Shown in pieces: positions 44,182 to 53,344 of a DNA stretch of 64,000 nt; positions within the stretch are counted from its first letter, which is position 1, and each line of letters opens with the position of its first letter. The stretch is from Mucilaginibacter sp. PAMC 26640 (GTDB taxonomy: Bacteria; Bacteroidota; Bacteroidia; Sphingobacteriales; Sphingobacteriaceae): positions 2,418,001 to 2,482,000 of the forward strand of contig CP014773.1 in NCBI GenBank assembly GCA_001596135.1, given 5' to 3'. The notes under the pieces were generated by a model that was given only the letters and a program-made list of their open reading frames with translations, was not told the origin of the DNA and ran no database searches. The position numbers and the translations under genes are program-made.

Positions 44182-45792
44182 ATGCAGTTTGAGATGTTAA
44201 AGGAAAAATCGGCAATCATCAAAGTTATTGGTGTTGGCGGTGGAGGTGGTAATGCAGTTAACCACATGTACAGGCAAGGAATCAAAGGTGTCGACTTTAT
44301 AATTTGTAACACCGATGCCCAGGCGCTGGAGCTAAGCCCTATACCAAATAAGGTGCAGCTGGGAGCTAGTTTAACCGAAGGAATGGGCGCAGGCTCTATC
44401 CCGGAAGTTGGCAAAAACTCAGCCATCGAAAATATTGACGATATAAAACAAATGCTCGGCTCTAACACCAAAATGCTGTTTATTACGGCAGGTATGGGTG
44501 GCGGTACCGGTACCGGTGCAAGCCCGATTATAGCCAAAGCAGCACGTGAGATGGATATCCTTACGGTGGGTATCATCACTACTCCGTTCTCATTCGAAGG
44601 CAAACGCCGCCGTATGCAGGCCGAGGAGGGTATGGAAGAACTGAAGAAGTATGTAGATTCCTTCCTGGTGATCTCAAATGACAGGCTCCGCCAGATCTTC
44701 GGTAATTTAACCATGAGTTCTGCATTTGGCCAGGCAGATGATATTTTAACAACTGCCGCGAAGGGTATCGCAGAGATCATTACACTTCCGGGTTATATCA
44801 ACGTGGATTTTAAAGATGTGCGCACCGTTATGAAGGATAGCGGCGTTTCTATCATGGGCAGTTGTACTGCCGGTGGCGAAAACCGTGCACTAAAAGCAGT
44901 TGAGGGAGCATTAGCTTCGCCGCTGCTAAAAGATAATGAAATAGAAGGCGCTAGGTATATCTTATTGAACATCACTTCGGGCGAGAACGAGGTAACGATG
45001 GATGAAGTAACGATCATTACCGACTATATACAGGAAGAAGCCGGCTTAGCCGCAGACCTCATCTGGGGTAACTGTAAGGATGATGCCCTGGGCGAAAGCT
45101 TATCGGTAACGATTATCGCAACCGGTTTCCAAACCAAAGACGAGCGCGAAAAAGAGCATAGCAACAAAAAGGTTGTAAGCATGCTGGTGCCCGAAAATAC
45201 GCCTATGGTTAAGCCGGTTAATGAGTTTATCAACGCCGTAAAACCTGATGCAGAAATGGTGAACGAGCCCTACATGAAAATGAAGGATGCACCTAAACAA
45301 ACCGGCTTATTTGATCTGTTTGCGAAAGCCGAAGAGCAAGACAGAGCAGACGATAGAGAAATTGTACGTTACAGCCTGGAGGAAGAAGAGCCTGCAGCTG
45401 CTGAAGAGCCTGTTGAAGATAACGGTGGCTTTACCTTTAAGGTGAGTGAAACGGTAATGGATTTTACTCCAAAAGTAGAGACCCGGCAGCCTGAACCGGA
45501 GCCTGAGCCGGTTGTCAATGCAGATGATAACAAAACTGACGAGTCTATAGAAGAGCAATTGCGTAAATCGCGCGAGCGGATTATGCGCCTGAAAGATTTG
45601 AGCATGAAACTGCGCAATGGCAATATCCAGGAGATGGAGAATGTTCCGGCCTACAAACGTAAGGAGGTAGCATTACAGCAAACACCTCAATCTGATGAGA
45701 GCCAGATCTCAAGGTTTTCACTGATGCCGGATAGTGACGGTAAAACAGAAATAAAGAATAATAATTCATTTCTCCACGATAACGTAGATTGA
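44182..45792 (+). CDS. ftsZ: Cell division GTPase FtsZ
   Basis: 536 residues. The tubulin-like GTPase has IKVIGVGGGGGNAVNHM, the signature GMGGGTGTGASPI and the T7 region NVDFKDVRTVM. After the fold (about residue 325) comes an acidic, Pro/Glu-rich linker of about 170 residues. It ends in a short conserved tail (NNNSFLHDNVD) of the kind seen in Bacteroidota FtsZ. It polymerises into the Z ring with FtsA as anchor. A 224-bp leader with DnaA-box-like sites precedes it and a terminator follows. Confidence 0.97.
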   Translation: MQFEMLKEKSAIIKVIGVGGGGGNAVNHMYRQGIKGVDFIICNTDAQALELSPIPNKVQLGASLTEGMGAGSIPEVGKNSAIENIDDIKQMLGSNTKMLFITAGMGGGTGTGASPIIAKAAREMDILTVGIITTPFSFEGKRRRMQAEEGMEELKKYVDSFLVISNDRLRQIFGNLTMSSAFGQADDILTTAAKGIAEIITLPGYINVDFKDVRTVMKDSGVSIMGSCTAGGENRALKAVEGALASPLLKDNEIEGARYILLNITSGENEVTMDEVTIITDYIQEEAGLAADLIWGNCKDDALGESLSVTIIATGFQTKDEREKEHSNKKVVSMLVPENTPMVKPVNEFINAVKPDAEMVNEPYMKMKDAPKQTGLFDLFAKAEEQDRADDREIVRYSLEEEEPAAAEEPVEDNGGFTFKVSETVMDFTPKVETRQPEPEPEPVVNADDNKTDESIEEQLRKSRERIMRLKDLSMKLRNGNIQEMENVPAYKRKEVALQQTPQSDESQISRFSLMPDSDGKTEIKNNNSFLHDNVD

Positions 45793-45829
45793 TCTTACAG
45801 GGCATAAGAATCATAAGTTAAGACAATTA

Positions 45830-45858
45830 AAAGCAGAATTATTTATTCTGCTTTTTTT
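45830..45858 (+). terminator. Intrinsic terminator after ftsZ
   Basis: AAAGCAGAAT pairs with ATTCTGCTTT around a five-base loop and runs into seven or more T. It closes the dcw cluster. Confidence 0.9.
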
Positions 45859-45944
45859 GTATAAACTACTTTGGGGCCTATTTTCTGTGTTTGTGACAGC
45901 AGTGTCTTTTCTCAGTTATAAACTATTCTAAAAAGTAATAACGC

Positions 45945-45975
45945 TTGATACAGGGCGTTTTAAGGGGTATATTTG
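45945..45975 (+). promoter_or_regulatory. Bacteroidetes-type promoter of the oxoamine synthase gene
   Basis: TTG at 45945-45947 and TATATTTG (TAnnTTTG) at 45968-45975 are separated by 20 bp, close to the known -33/-7 spacing. The -7 box ends 29 bp before the TTG start codon at 46005. Confidence 0.7.
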
Positions 45976-46004
45976 CGGTAACTGTTAATTAAAGGATTTA
46001 TATT

Positions 46005-47249
46005 TTGGATCTGTTTGATAAGATAAATAAAAATATGGGCGGCCCGATCGGGCAGCACCAAAAGTGGTCGCACGGGTATTTTTCATTTCCTCGTTTGGAA
46101 GGAGAGATTCACCCGCATATGATGTTTAACGGAAAAGAACATTTAGTTTGGAGCCTTAACAATTACCTTGGACTGGCTAACCACCCGGAGGTGCGCGAAG
46201 CCGACGCGCAGGCTGCTGCAGATTATGGTATGGCTTACCCAATGGGGGCCAGGATGATGAGCGGTAATACTAAACACCATGAAGAACTGGAGAACGGCCT
46301 TGCTGAATTTGTAGGTAAGGAAGCTGCTTTTTTATTGAACTATGGTTACCAGGGAATGGTATCGATCATAGATGCGCTGGTAGACCGGAATGATGTAATT
46401 GTTTACGATGCCGAATCGCATGCCTGCATTGTAGATGGCGTACGCCTGCATATGGGTAAACGTTTTGTTTACCAGCATAATGATATTGCCAGCTGCGAAA
46501 AGCAACTGGAGCGTGCTGCAAAACTGGTACAACAAACCGGTGGAGGTATCCTGCTCATTACGGAAGGCGTTTTTGGCATGTCGGGTGCGCAGGGTAAAAT
46601 AGAAGAGATTATCGCCCTGAAAGATAAATATAACTTCCGGTTGCTGATAGATGATGCGCATGGCTTTGGTACCATGGGGGCAACCGGTGCCGGCACGCAC
46701 GAAGAGCAAAATTGCATTGATGGTGTGGATGTCTACTTTGGTACCTTCGCCAAATCTATGGCGGGTATCGGGGCATTTGTAGCTTCGGATAATGAGATCA
46801 TTAATTTTCTGCGCTATAATATGCGGTCGCAAACGTTTGCCAAAGCATTGCCAATGCCGATGGTATTGGGCTTAAAAAAACGTTTCGAACTTTTAAAATC
46901 TAATCCGGAACTGCGAGGCCAACTTTGGCTAATTGCCAAAGCCCTGCAGAATGGCCTGGTTGAGCACGGTTTTGATATTGGGATAACTGATACCATGGTT
47001 ACCCCGGTATTTTTGAAAGGCGACTTAAATGAGGCAACCAGCCTGACCATGGACCTGCGCGAAAACTACAGCATCTTTTGCTCTATAGTAGTGTACCCGG
47101 TTATCCCCAAAGGGTTGATAGAGCTGCGCCTTATCCCAACTGCTATGCATACATTAACGGATGTAGAGCGCACGCTGGACGCATTTAGCGAGGTGGCAGA
47201 TAAATTGAAAGCCGGCTATTACAAAGAAAATAAAATGGTTGTGGCATAA
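46005..47249 (+). CDS. Alpha-oxoamine synthase family PLP enzyme (serine palmitoyltransferase / KBL-like)
   Basis: 414 residues from TTG at 46005 (MDLFDKINKNMGG); the ATG at 46035 is possible but would cut the conserved helix. Fold-type-I aminotransferase features: LVWSLNNYLGLANHPEV, GARMMSGNTKHHEELE, LLIDDAHGFGTMG with the PLP-binding Asp, and GTFAKSMAGIGAFVAS with the Schiff-base Lys. The family includes 2-amino-3-ketobutyrate CoA ligase, 8-amino-7-oxononanoate synthase and the serine palmitoyltransferase that starts sphingolipid synthesis in Bacteroidota. The last is an attractive but unproven choice. It has its own promoter and terminator. Confidence 0.85.
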   Translation: MDLFDKINKNMGGPIGQHQKWSHGYFSFPRLEGEIHPHMMFNGKEHLVWSLNNYLGLANHPEVREADAQAAADYGMAYPMGARMMSGNTKHHEELENGLAEFVGKEAAFLLNYGYQGMVSIIDALVDRNDVIVYDAESHACIVDGVRLHMGKRFVYQHNDIASCEKQLERAAKLVQQTGGGILLITEGVFGMSGAQGKIEEIIALKDKYNFRLLIDDAHGFGTMGATGAGTHEEQNCIDGVDVYFGTFAKSMAGIGAFVASDNEIINFLRYNMRSQTFAKALPMPMVLGLKKRFELLKSNPELRGQLWLIAKALQNGLVEHGFDIGITDTMVTPVFLKGDLNEATSLTMDLRENYSIFCSIVVYPVIPKGLIELRLIPTAMHTLTDVERTLDAFSEVADKLKAGYYKENKMVVA

Positions 47250-47275
47250 ATTCTTTGCCAAAAACATTTAAAATT

Positions 47276-47306
47276 AAAGCCTTTCAGCAATGCTGCGAGG
47301 CTTTTT
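47276..47306 (+). terminator. Intrinsic terminator after the oxoamine synthase gene
   Basis: AAAGCCT pairs with AGGCTTT, with an inner CAGC/GCTG extension, and runs directly into T residues, 26 bp after the stop codon. Confidence 0.8.
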
Positions 47307-47464
47307 AGTATAGATTAATAGTTAGTAAGATTTTAAATGGCATTCAAATTAGCCATCGGCAATCCAAAATTTATCCAAGATTTGTAAGTTGCAAATAAGT
47401 AAATTTCGCGATTGTTAAAATTTGGTAATCTCAATTAAGGAAAGTTGCAGGTGAATATTTTTTT

Positions 47465-47492
47465 GCCGGACTAAAAGGCGCTTTTTTCCGGC
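47465..47492. other. Hairpin in the leader region of the histone-like gene
   Basis: GCCGGA pairs with TCCGGC, and an inner AAAAG/CTTTT stem closes a GCG loop. It lies in the 322-bp gap (47307-47628) before the Hc1-like gene, which otherwise is AT-rich with no credible gene. It could be part of a structured 5' leader or a small RNA; no further support. Confidence 0.4.
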
Positions 47493-47628
47493 GTTAAGTA
47501 TTGAAAATGTGGAAAAAAACCGCTTTAAAGGCCTCTTTTTTATAATTTAAAAGTTTTTATTTATGAAAAATCCCTTTAGATTAGCTTTAATTATAACAAT
47601 AAACCTCATAAATTAAAAGGAGTTCACA

Positions 47629-47805
47629 ATGAAAAAATTCACTGAAGTAAAGGAACTGGTTGCATCCCTTGAAGCTGATGCCGACAAATTTTATAATAAG
47701 GGCAACAGTGCGGCGGGCACACGTGTTCGCAAAGGCATGCAGGACCTTAAGAACCTAGCACAAGCTATCCGTTTGGAAGTTCAGGAATCAAAAAACAAAG
47801 CGTAA
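47629..47805 (+). CDS. Histone H1-like protein Hc1-type, 58 residues
   Basis: Small gene with a strong ribosome binding site (AAAAGGAG, 47615-47622) seven bases before its ATG. The product starts MKKFTEVKELVASLEADADK and continues with RVRKGMQDLKNLAQAIRLE, a highly charged all-helical 58-residue protein. This matches the short Hc1-like histone H1 family found across Bacteroidota, thought to bind DNA or nucleoid components. It is a single gene with its own terminator at 47844. The family assignment is from memory of the sequence pattern. Confidence 0.85.
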   Translation: MKKFTEVKELVASLEADADKFYNKGNSAAGTRVRKGMQDLKNLAQAIRLEVQESKNKA

Positions 47806-47843
47806 TTCAATCTCCTTAAAAGGAGGTTATTACTACGATAAAA

Positions 47844-47876
47844 AACCCGGTTCGCGTAGATGAACCGGGTTTTTTC
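47844..47876. terminator. Strong bidirectional terminator between the histone-like gene and dapA
   Basis: AACCCGGTTC pairs perfectly with GAACCGGGTT (10-bp stem, eight-base loop), followed by TTTTTT. Upstream A residues give a T run on the other strand, so it can also stop transcription coming from dapA, which ends at 47971. Confidence 0.92.
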
Positions 47877-47970
47877 ACAATAGCACTGTGAGTAAATTTA
47901 AAATTTCTTTAACTCCTGCCAGTATACTGTGCCATGCCCCGAAGATAGGCCAGGAGTCCAAAGATCAAAA

Positions 47971-48849
47971 CTAGCCAATAAACGTTACCTGTTCTTTTAT
48001 CTTTTCGGCTGTGCCCTCGCTCACAGGTACTAGTGGCAGGCGGAGGGTATCACCACACACACCAAGGGTTTTTAATGCGGATTTTACACCCGCAGGATTG
48101 CCTTCGGTAAACATTAGGCGGGTAAATTCTATGAGGTCGTAATGTGCCTGCTGTGCGCCTTTAAAATCCCCTTTAAGGCAAAGGCGGGTAACTTCAGATA
48201 CTTTGCGCGGTAAAGCATTACCGGTAACAGAAATTACGCCAATCGCACCCATGGCAATCATAGGCAGGGTAATAGGGTCATCGCCCGAGATCAGCATAAA
48301 ATCTTCCGGCTTATCACGCATCAGTTGGTTCATGAGATCGAAATTGCCTGATGCCTCTTTTATGCCAATGATATTTTTAAACGTTTGTGCCAGTTTTACT
48401 GTAGTTTCCGCACTAACCGATGTGCCGGTACGGCTGGGAACGTTGTACAAAATAACGGGAAGTGTTGATGCCAGCGCTATAGCTTTGTAATGCTGAAAGA
48501 TGCCTTCCTGGGTTGGTTTGTTATAATGCGGACTCGCCGAAAGGATAGCATCATAACCTGTGGTATCAAAAGTCTTTATTTCTTCAACAACTTCAAGTGT
48601 GTTATTTCCGGCAATACCGGCAACAAGCGCAACACGTTTATTTACGGCTTCGGCAGTGAATTTAAAAACCTGCTTCTTTTCCTCTTTATTCAAGGTGGCA
48701 CTTTCGCCGGTTGTACCTAACGATACTAAATATTCCACACCACCGCCAATCAGATGCTCGATAAGCCTGCCCAGCGCAGGGTAGTCTACCTGTCCGTCGC
48801 TCTGAAAAGGAGTAACCATTGCAACCCCAGTTCCGTAAAATTTGTTCAT
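47971..48849 (-). CDS. dapA: 4-hydroxy-tetrahydrodipicolinate synthase
   Basis: 292 residues. TIM-barrel DHDPS motifs: GTGVAMVTPFQSDGQVDY at the N-terminus, SLGTTGESATLNKEE, YNVPSRTGTSVS with the active-site Tyr/Arg region, and IIGIKEASGNFD with the Schiff-base Lys. It condenses pyruvate and aspartate semialdehyde, the first committed step to meso-diaminopimelate and lysine. That fits the DAP-type MurE in the dcw cluster. It lies 75 bp downstream of the UbiD-family gene and may share its transcript. Confidence 0.96.
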   Translation of the reverse strand: MNKFYGTGVAMVTPFQSDGQVDYPALGRLIEHLIGGGVEYLVSLGTTGESATLNKEEKKQVFKFTAEAVNKRVALVAGIAGNNTLEVVEEIKTFDTTGYDAILSASPHYNKPTQEGIFQHYKAIALASTLPVILYNVPSRTGTSVSAETTVKLAQTFKNIIGIKEASGNFDLMNQLMRDKPEDFMLISGDDPITLPMIAMGAIGVISVTGNALPRKVSEVTRLCLKGDFKGAQQAHYDLIEFTRLMFTEGNPAGVKSALKTLGVCGDTLRLPLVPVSEGTAEKIKEQVTFIG

Positions 48850-48924
48850 GTCGATAATTAAAAGGATGCTAAGATAGTAAAATTGAAGAATGTGGAAAGG
48901 TGCTTTCTATTATAACGGTGCGGG

Positions 48925-50763
48925 CTATATAAGCCCATACAAAGCCCCGCCTTTAACTCCCATAGCATCTACTATTTTCTCTACGGCAGGGTCGCGTTCC
49001 AGTACCGGCGCGTGATGTGGCTTAATGCGGGCATCTATAATTAGCGGCCCTTTACAGCCCCAGTGCTTGTGCTCGGTAAAACTGTTGATGCCGTAAATGT
49101 CATGTGATGGATTACTCCGGGTAAATGTTACCCAAACAAAATTGTTGATGCTCTGTGCCGTAAAGGCGGCATCATCGCATAGGATCATCAGCGGCAAGCC
49201 ACTCAATTCTGCCTCTTCCAAATGTTCCTGCAAAATCTCCAGCATCAGGGGCATATCGCTGGTTCGGATATTTTTGGGTAGTTCAACTGCCAATACGCCG
49301 GGCATTACCATCTTGTAAGTTACAAATGGCCTTGGCAGGTTAAAGGACGCCGGTACTTCTGTCCAGAGTTCGCGCTTAATATCACCGGCTACGGTGATGG
49401 CCACCTTACTGCCGCTGTTCAGGCTCTCTCCACTGTAGTCCAGTGTATCTATGGATGTTTTTGTTTGAAAATGCAGATCGCGCGTTAAATCGATACGCTC
49501 CAGCATATGTTTCAAAAAGCCGCCTACATCATTCACATCCAGTTTTGGATCATCTTCTTTAGCTGCAATAAATAAATATTTGGCCAGGCTCAATTGCCCT
49601 TTGCCCAAAATATGGTTGGCAATAGTAATGATCTCCTGCGGCTGCCTGCCTTTTACATAAGGGGTGTAACGCTCGCTACCAATCGCAAAAAGTAAAGGGT
49701 GTACACCGGCTGCGTCAACGGCGTTTACCGCATGCAGACCCGGGATCTCTTTCGGGATGGCGCTGCCGGTAATTTCGTGGATCAGCGCGCCAAAGCTGGT
49801 ATCTTCCTGCGGCGGGCGGCCAACCACGGTAAACGACCAGATAGCATCTTTTTTATGGTAAACGTTATGTACTTTCATCAAGGGAAAGAGATGCGCAAGG
49901 CTGTAATAACCTAAATGATCGCCAAAGGGGCCTTCCGGCTTGTTCTCCATCGGCATCACCGTTCCGGTGATCACAAAGTCGGCATCTGCAGAAATACAGA
50001 AACCTTCTGCATCATAAAAATAACGGAAGCGACGGTTACCCAATGCCCCGGCAAAGGTCATTTCTGATAGGCCCTCGGGGAGGGGCATCACAGCAGCAAC
50101 CGGGTGCGATGGCGGGCCGCCTACAAATATGCTTACTTTTAAAGGCTGCCCTTTGGCGTTTGCCTTGGTTTGGTGCACGCCTATGCCACGGTGCAGCTGG
50201 TAGTGCAGGCCTATTTCTTTATCCTGGATATATTCATTGCCACCAAGCTGAATTCGGTACATACCCAGGTTGGCGTTCATGATCCCGGGCAGATCCGCGT
50301 CTTCGGTATATACTTGCGGCATGGTCACGAAGGGGCCTCCGTCTTTAGGCCAGTTTACAATTTGTGGGATGTCGCTGATGGCGGCACGGCCAAAATTTAT
50401 AGGTGCACCTTTGCCAACCCTCATGGGCAGGGCAGACAGGGCCGTTAATGCCGTATTGGCATATTTAAAAGGGTGTTTTATCGCTTTCAGCGGATCGTTT
50501 TTGATCTCCACCAGTGTCTTGATCTTATCCAGCGTATCCCTGAAAATAAAACGCGACCTATCCAGCGTGCCGAAAAGATTTGATACCGCGGGGAACTTAC
50601 TGCCTTTTACATTCTCGAATAAAATTGCCGGTCCTTCATGCTCAAATACCCGCAGATGGATAGCTGCCATTTGTAGGTAAGGGTCAACTTCTTCCTTAAT
50701 GCGGATGAGGTGATTGTTCTTTTCCAGATCGGTAATGCAGTCTTTTAAGCTTTTGTAACCCAT
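48925..50763 (-). CDS. ubiD: UbiD-family prenylated-FMN decarboxylase (menaquinone pathway type)
   Basis: 612 residues, the long form seen in Bacteroidota. Family features: AAIHLRVFEHEGPAILFENV near the N-terminus, NLGMYRIQLGGNEYIQDKEI, the active-site region with TGTVMPMENKPEGPFGDHLG and YYSL (the E-x-P-x-G-D pattern), and a C-terminal domain with DDAAFTAQSINNFVWVTF. The enzyme decarboxylates an aromatic acid using prenyl-FMN. In quinone pathways this would be a prenylated hydroxybenzoate or naphthoate. UbiX, which makes the cofactor, is not in the window. Confidence 0.9.
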   Translation of the reverse strand: MGYKSLKDCITDLEKNNHLIRIKEEVDPYLQMAAIHLRVFEHEGPAILFENVKGSKFPAVSNLFGTLDRSRFIFRDTLDKIKTLVEIKNDPLKAIKHPFKYANTALTALSALPMRVGKGAPINFGRAAISDIPQIVNWPKDGGPFVTMPQVYTEDADLPGIMNANLGMYRIQLGGNEYIQDKEIGLHYQLHRGIGVHQTKANAKGQPLKVSIFVGGPPSHPVAAVMPLPEGLSEMTFAGALGNRRFRYFYDAEGFCISADADFVITGTVMPMENKPEGPFGDHLGYYSLAHLFPLMKVHNVYHKKDAIWSFTVVGRPPQEDTSFGALIHEITGSAIPKEIPGLHAVNAVDAAGVHPLLFAIGSERYTPYVKGRQPQEIITIANHILGKGQLSLAKYLFIAAKEDDPKLDVNDVGGFLKHMLERIDLTRDLHFQTKTSIDTLDYSGESLNSGSKVAITVAGDIKRELWTEVPASFNLPRPFVTYKMVMPGVLAVELPKNIRTSDMPLMLEILQEHLEEAELSGLPLMILCDDAAFTAQSINNFVWVTFTRSNPSHDIYGINSFTEHKHWGCKGPLIIDARIKPHHAPVLERDPAVEKIVDAMGVKGGALYGLI

Positions 50764-51120
50764 ATGTTGATTAAAGCCATAAAGATATTTAACATTTAGG
50801 TGATACCTGTTTTCAACCTGTTTTTTTACGCTGTATTAGCGATTAACTTGCCTAAGGATAACTTTAGCTAGTGCGGATAGTGTTCGTCGCATTTTTACAG
50901 AAAACTTGTCCTGCTCGTATTGCTTTAATTAGTTGCACCTTTTAAAGGAAATTCTAATGGCAGGGTACTTATTTTATCGTTGTAAGTGTTTGTAAAATAT
51001 TATATAGGTGCCGACAAGCAGGTTATTGATCAAAAAGATTAGTAAACAGGTAGAGTTACTTCCTCAAAATCAATTAAAAAAGTTATATTACTTTTACCGC
51101 CATAACCAGGTATAGCGTAT
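50764..51120. other. Intergenic region between divergent ubiD and TSUP genes
   Basis: 357 bp with promoters for both directions expected. A TACTTTTA box (51089-51096, one mismatch to TAnnTTTG) lies 24 bp before the TSUP start codon. I see no RNA gene, repeat or credible reading frame in the rest. Confidence 0.45.
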
Positions 51121-51960
51121 ATGTCGGTAATTGTATTTACCCTAATCATTCTTATTGGCTCGTATTTCGCGGGTTTGCTGGGCTCACTAACGGGGCTTGG
51201 CGGTGGGGTGGTTATTATTCCCCTCCTCACCCTTTTGCTTAACGTGGATATTCACTATGCTATTGGCGCATCGCTGGTGTCGGTTATTGCTACATCTTCA
51301 GGCTCGGCGGCTGCATATGTAAAAGAAGGGATAACCAACATCAGGCTTGGCATGTTCCTGGAGATAGCTACCACCATAGGGGCGCTTTGCGGGGCATTGC
51401 TTGCGGTGTATATTCCAACGCATTACATTGCTATTATCTTTGGCGTTATCCTCACTTTTTCAGCCATCATGTCATTGCGGAAAAAAGCAGAAGTCGTTGT
51501 GTTGCAGCCAAGTTACCTTGGCCAGAAGTTAAAACTTAAAGGCAGCTACCCCAACGGGAATGGCGAGGTGATCAACTACGGCGTTACCAATGTGGCGGGG
51601 GGCTTTTTTATGATGGCGTTTGCCGGTATCATATCGGGCCTGCTGGGCATCGGCTCCGGTGCATTAAAGGTGATTGCGATGGATACCATTATGAAGATCC
51701 CTTTCAAGGTATCAACCACTACCAGTAATTTTATGATCGGCGTTACAGCCGCCGCCAGTGCAGTGGTTTACCTGCAGCGGGGATATATCGAGCCGGGTAT
51801 TTCCATGCCTGTAGTAATAGGTGTTTTATTAGGTGCCTTAACAGGTTCAAAAATATTGGTGCACACCAAATCATCCGGCTGGTTAAGGTGGGTATTCGCC
51901 GTAGTGGTTACCATACTGGCCTCGCAGATGATCTACAACGGCATAACCGGGAAAATATAA
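51121..51960 (+). CDS. TSUP family (TauE/SafE) anion permease
   Basis: 279 residues with seven or eight hydrophobic helices. It shows the characteristic Gly-rich LLGSLTGLGGGVVIIPLL in the first repeat and its counterpart GIISGLLGIGSGALKVIAMD in the second half, the internal duplication that defines this family. Members export or import sulfite, sulfonates or other small organic anions across the inner membrane. It is followed by another transporter 117 bp downstream on the same strand. Substrate unknown. Confidence 0.9.
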   Translation: MSVIVFTLIILIGSYFAGLLGSLTGLGGGVVIIPLLTLLLNVDIHYAIGASLVSVIATSSGSAAAYVKEGITNIRLGMFLEIATTIGALCGALLAVYIPTHYIAIIFGVILTFSAIMSLRKKAEVVVLQPSYLGQKLKLKGSYPNGNGEVINYGVTNVAGGFFMMAFAGIISGLLGIGSGALKVIAMDTIMKIPFKVSTTTSNFMIGVTAAASAVVYLQRGYIEPGISMPVVIGVLLGALTGSKILVHTKSSGWLRWVFAVVVTILASQMIYNGITGKI

Positions 51961-52077
51961 CCGTGCGCGCAAATTTGCCATTTGCGAATGACGATCCTCG
52001 CGCAATACCCGCTTTCGGCTATTCATCATGTTCTACGCCAGCTCACCGCTCCGTAAAAAAATCGTATTATTGTTTAG

Positions 52078-53310
52078 ATGAAACGCATACTGAGCAACCT
52101 TACCTTCCAGGTTATTTTAGCCATCCTTTTAGGGGTGGTTGTTGGTTTATACTTTAAAAGTTTCGGGCCAACGGCCAAAGTGATCAGCGAACTTTTCATA
52201 AAGCTCATTACCATGCTTATCGTCCCAATCATTTTTTTTACGATAGTGCTGGGCATTGCCGGGATGAGCGATATGAAAAAGGTTGGCCGCGTAGGGGGGA
52301 AGGCACTGCTTTACTTTGAACTGGTTACCACCCTTGCACTGGTCATTGGCGTTACAGTTGCTAACCTGGTAAAACCCGGTGCTGGCTTTATAAATACCCA
52401 TGCACCAGTGGATGCCGCTAAGCTTGCTGCCTACGAAAAGGCGGGGGCAGATATGAAATGGATCGATTTTCTCTCCCACATTGTACCACGCAACGTATTC
52501 GCTGCGTTTGCCGAAGGCGATATTTTACAAGTGCTGTTCTTTGCAATTCTTTTCGGTTTCGGCTTAAGCCGGATGGGTACCGCGGGGCAGTCGGTAATCA
52601 CAGCTTTCGATAAGCTTTCCAAGGTTTTCTTCAATATCATGAAGGTGGTGATGCGCGTAGCACCCTTAGGTGCTTTCGGCGGGATGGCGTACACCATCAG
52701 CACTTATGGCATAGCCACATTAAAGCCCTTGGGTTTGCTGATGGCTTCGGTGTATATCACCATGATCGTTTTTATATTCGTTGTGTTAAACCTTATTGCC
52801 TATTTCTACAAATTCAGTCTGTGGAAGTATCTTAAACATATCAAGGAGGAGATCCTTATCGTATTAGGTACCTCATCATCAGAATCTGCCCTGCCCGGAA
52901 TGATGGAAAAGCTGGAGAAATTTGGCTGCTCGAGGTCGGTAGTCGGGCTGGTGATCCCGGCAGGGTATTCCTTTAACCTGGATGGTACAACGATCTACCT
53001 TTCCATGTCGGTAATATTTCTGGCGCAGGTATTTAAAATCGACCTGTCTCTGGCGCAGCAGCTTACCATTATCGGGATATTGATGATCACCTCCAAAGGC
53101 GCCGCAGGCGTTACCGGCAGTGGTTTCATTGTGCTTACCTCAACGCTGGCAGCCATCAAAGTTATCCCGGTTGAAGGAGTGGCCATACTATTGGGGGTAG
53201 ACCGTTTCATGTCCGAAGCGCGCGCCATCACCAATGTGATCGGAAATGGAGTGGCTACTATCGTGATTGCAAAAAGTGAGGGGGAGTTTATGAACCCCCC
53301 CGTTACCTAA
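52078..53310 (+). CDS. Dicarboxylate/amino acid:cation symporter (DAACS, GltP-like)
   Basis: 410 residues, eight membrane helices plus two re-entrant loops. LGTSSSESALPGMMEKLEKF is the serine-rich HP1 hairpin. IPAGYSFNLDGTTIYLSMSV carries the cation-binding NxDGT, and MITSKGAAGVTGSGFIVLT is HP2. The final helix has DRFMSEARAITNVIGNG. It takes up glutamate, aspartate or C4-dicarboxylates with H+ or Na+. It converges on the hypothetical minus-strand gene 34 bp later. Confidence 0.95.
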   Translation: MKRILSNLTFQVILAILLGVVVGLYFKSFGPTAKVISELFIKLITMLIVPIIFFTIVLGIAGMSDMKKVGRVGGKALLYFELVTTLALVIGVTVANLVKPGAGFINTHAPVDAAKLAAYEKAGADMKWIDFLSHIVPRNVFAAFAEGDILQVLFFAILFGFGLSRMGTAGQSVITAFDKLSKVFFNIMKVVMRVAPLGAFGGMAYTISTYGIATLKPLGLLMASVYITMIVFIFVVLNLIAYFYKFSLWKYLKHIKEEILIVLGTSSSESALPGMMEKLEKFGCSRSVVGLVIPAGYSFNLDGTTIYLSMSVIFLAQVFKIDLSLAQQLTIIGILMITSKGAAGVTGSGFIVLTSTLAAIKVIPVEGVAILLGVDRFMSEARAITNVIGNGVATIVIAKSEGEFMNPPVT

Positions 53311-53344
53311 AATTTAGGTTCGATATGACCTTGGCCGCTGGTAT

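Noticed and set aside
44151..44780. 209-residue minus-strand frame opposite ftsZ
   Set aside because: It is an antisense shadow of the strongly conserved FtsZ GTPase domain; its Ser/Pro/Ile-rich product is typical of antisense translation.
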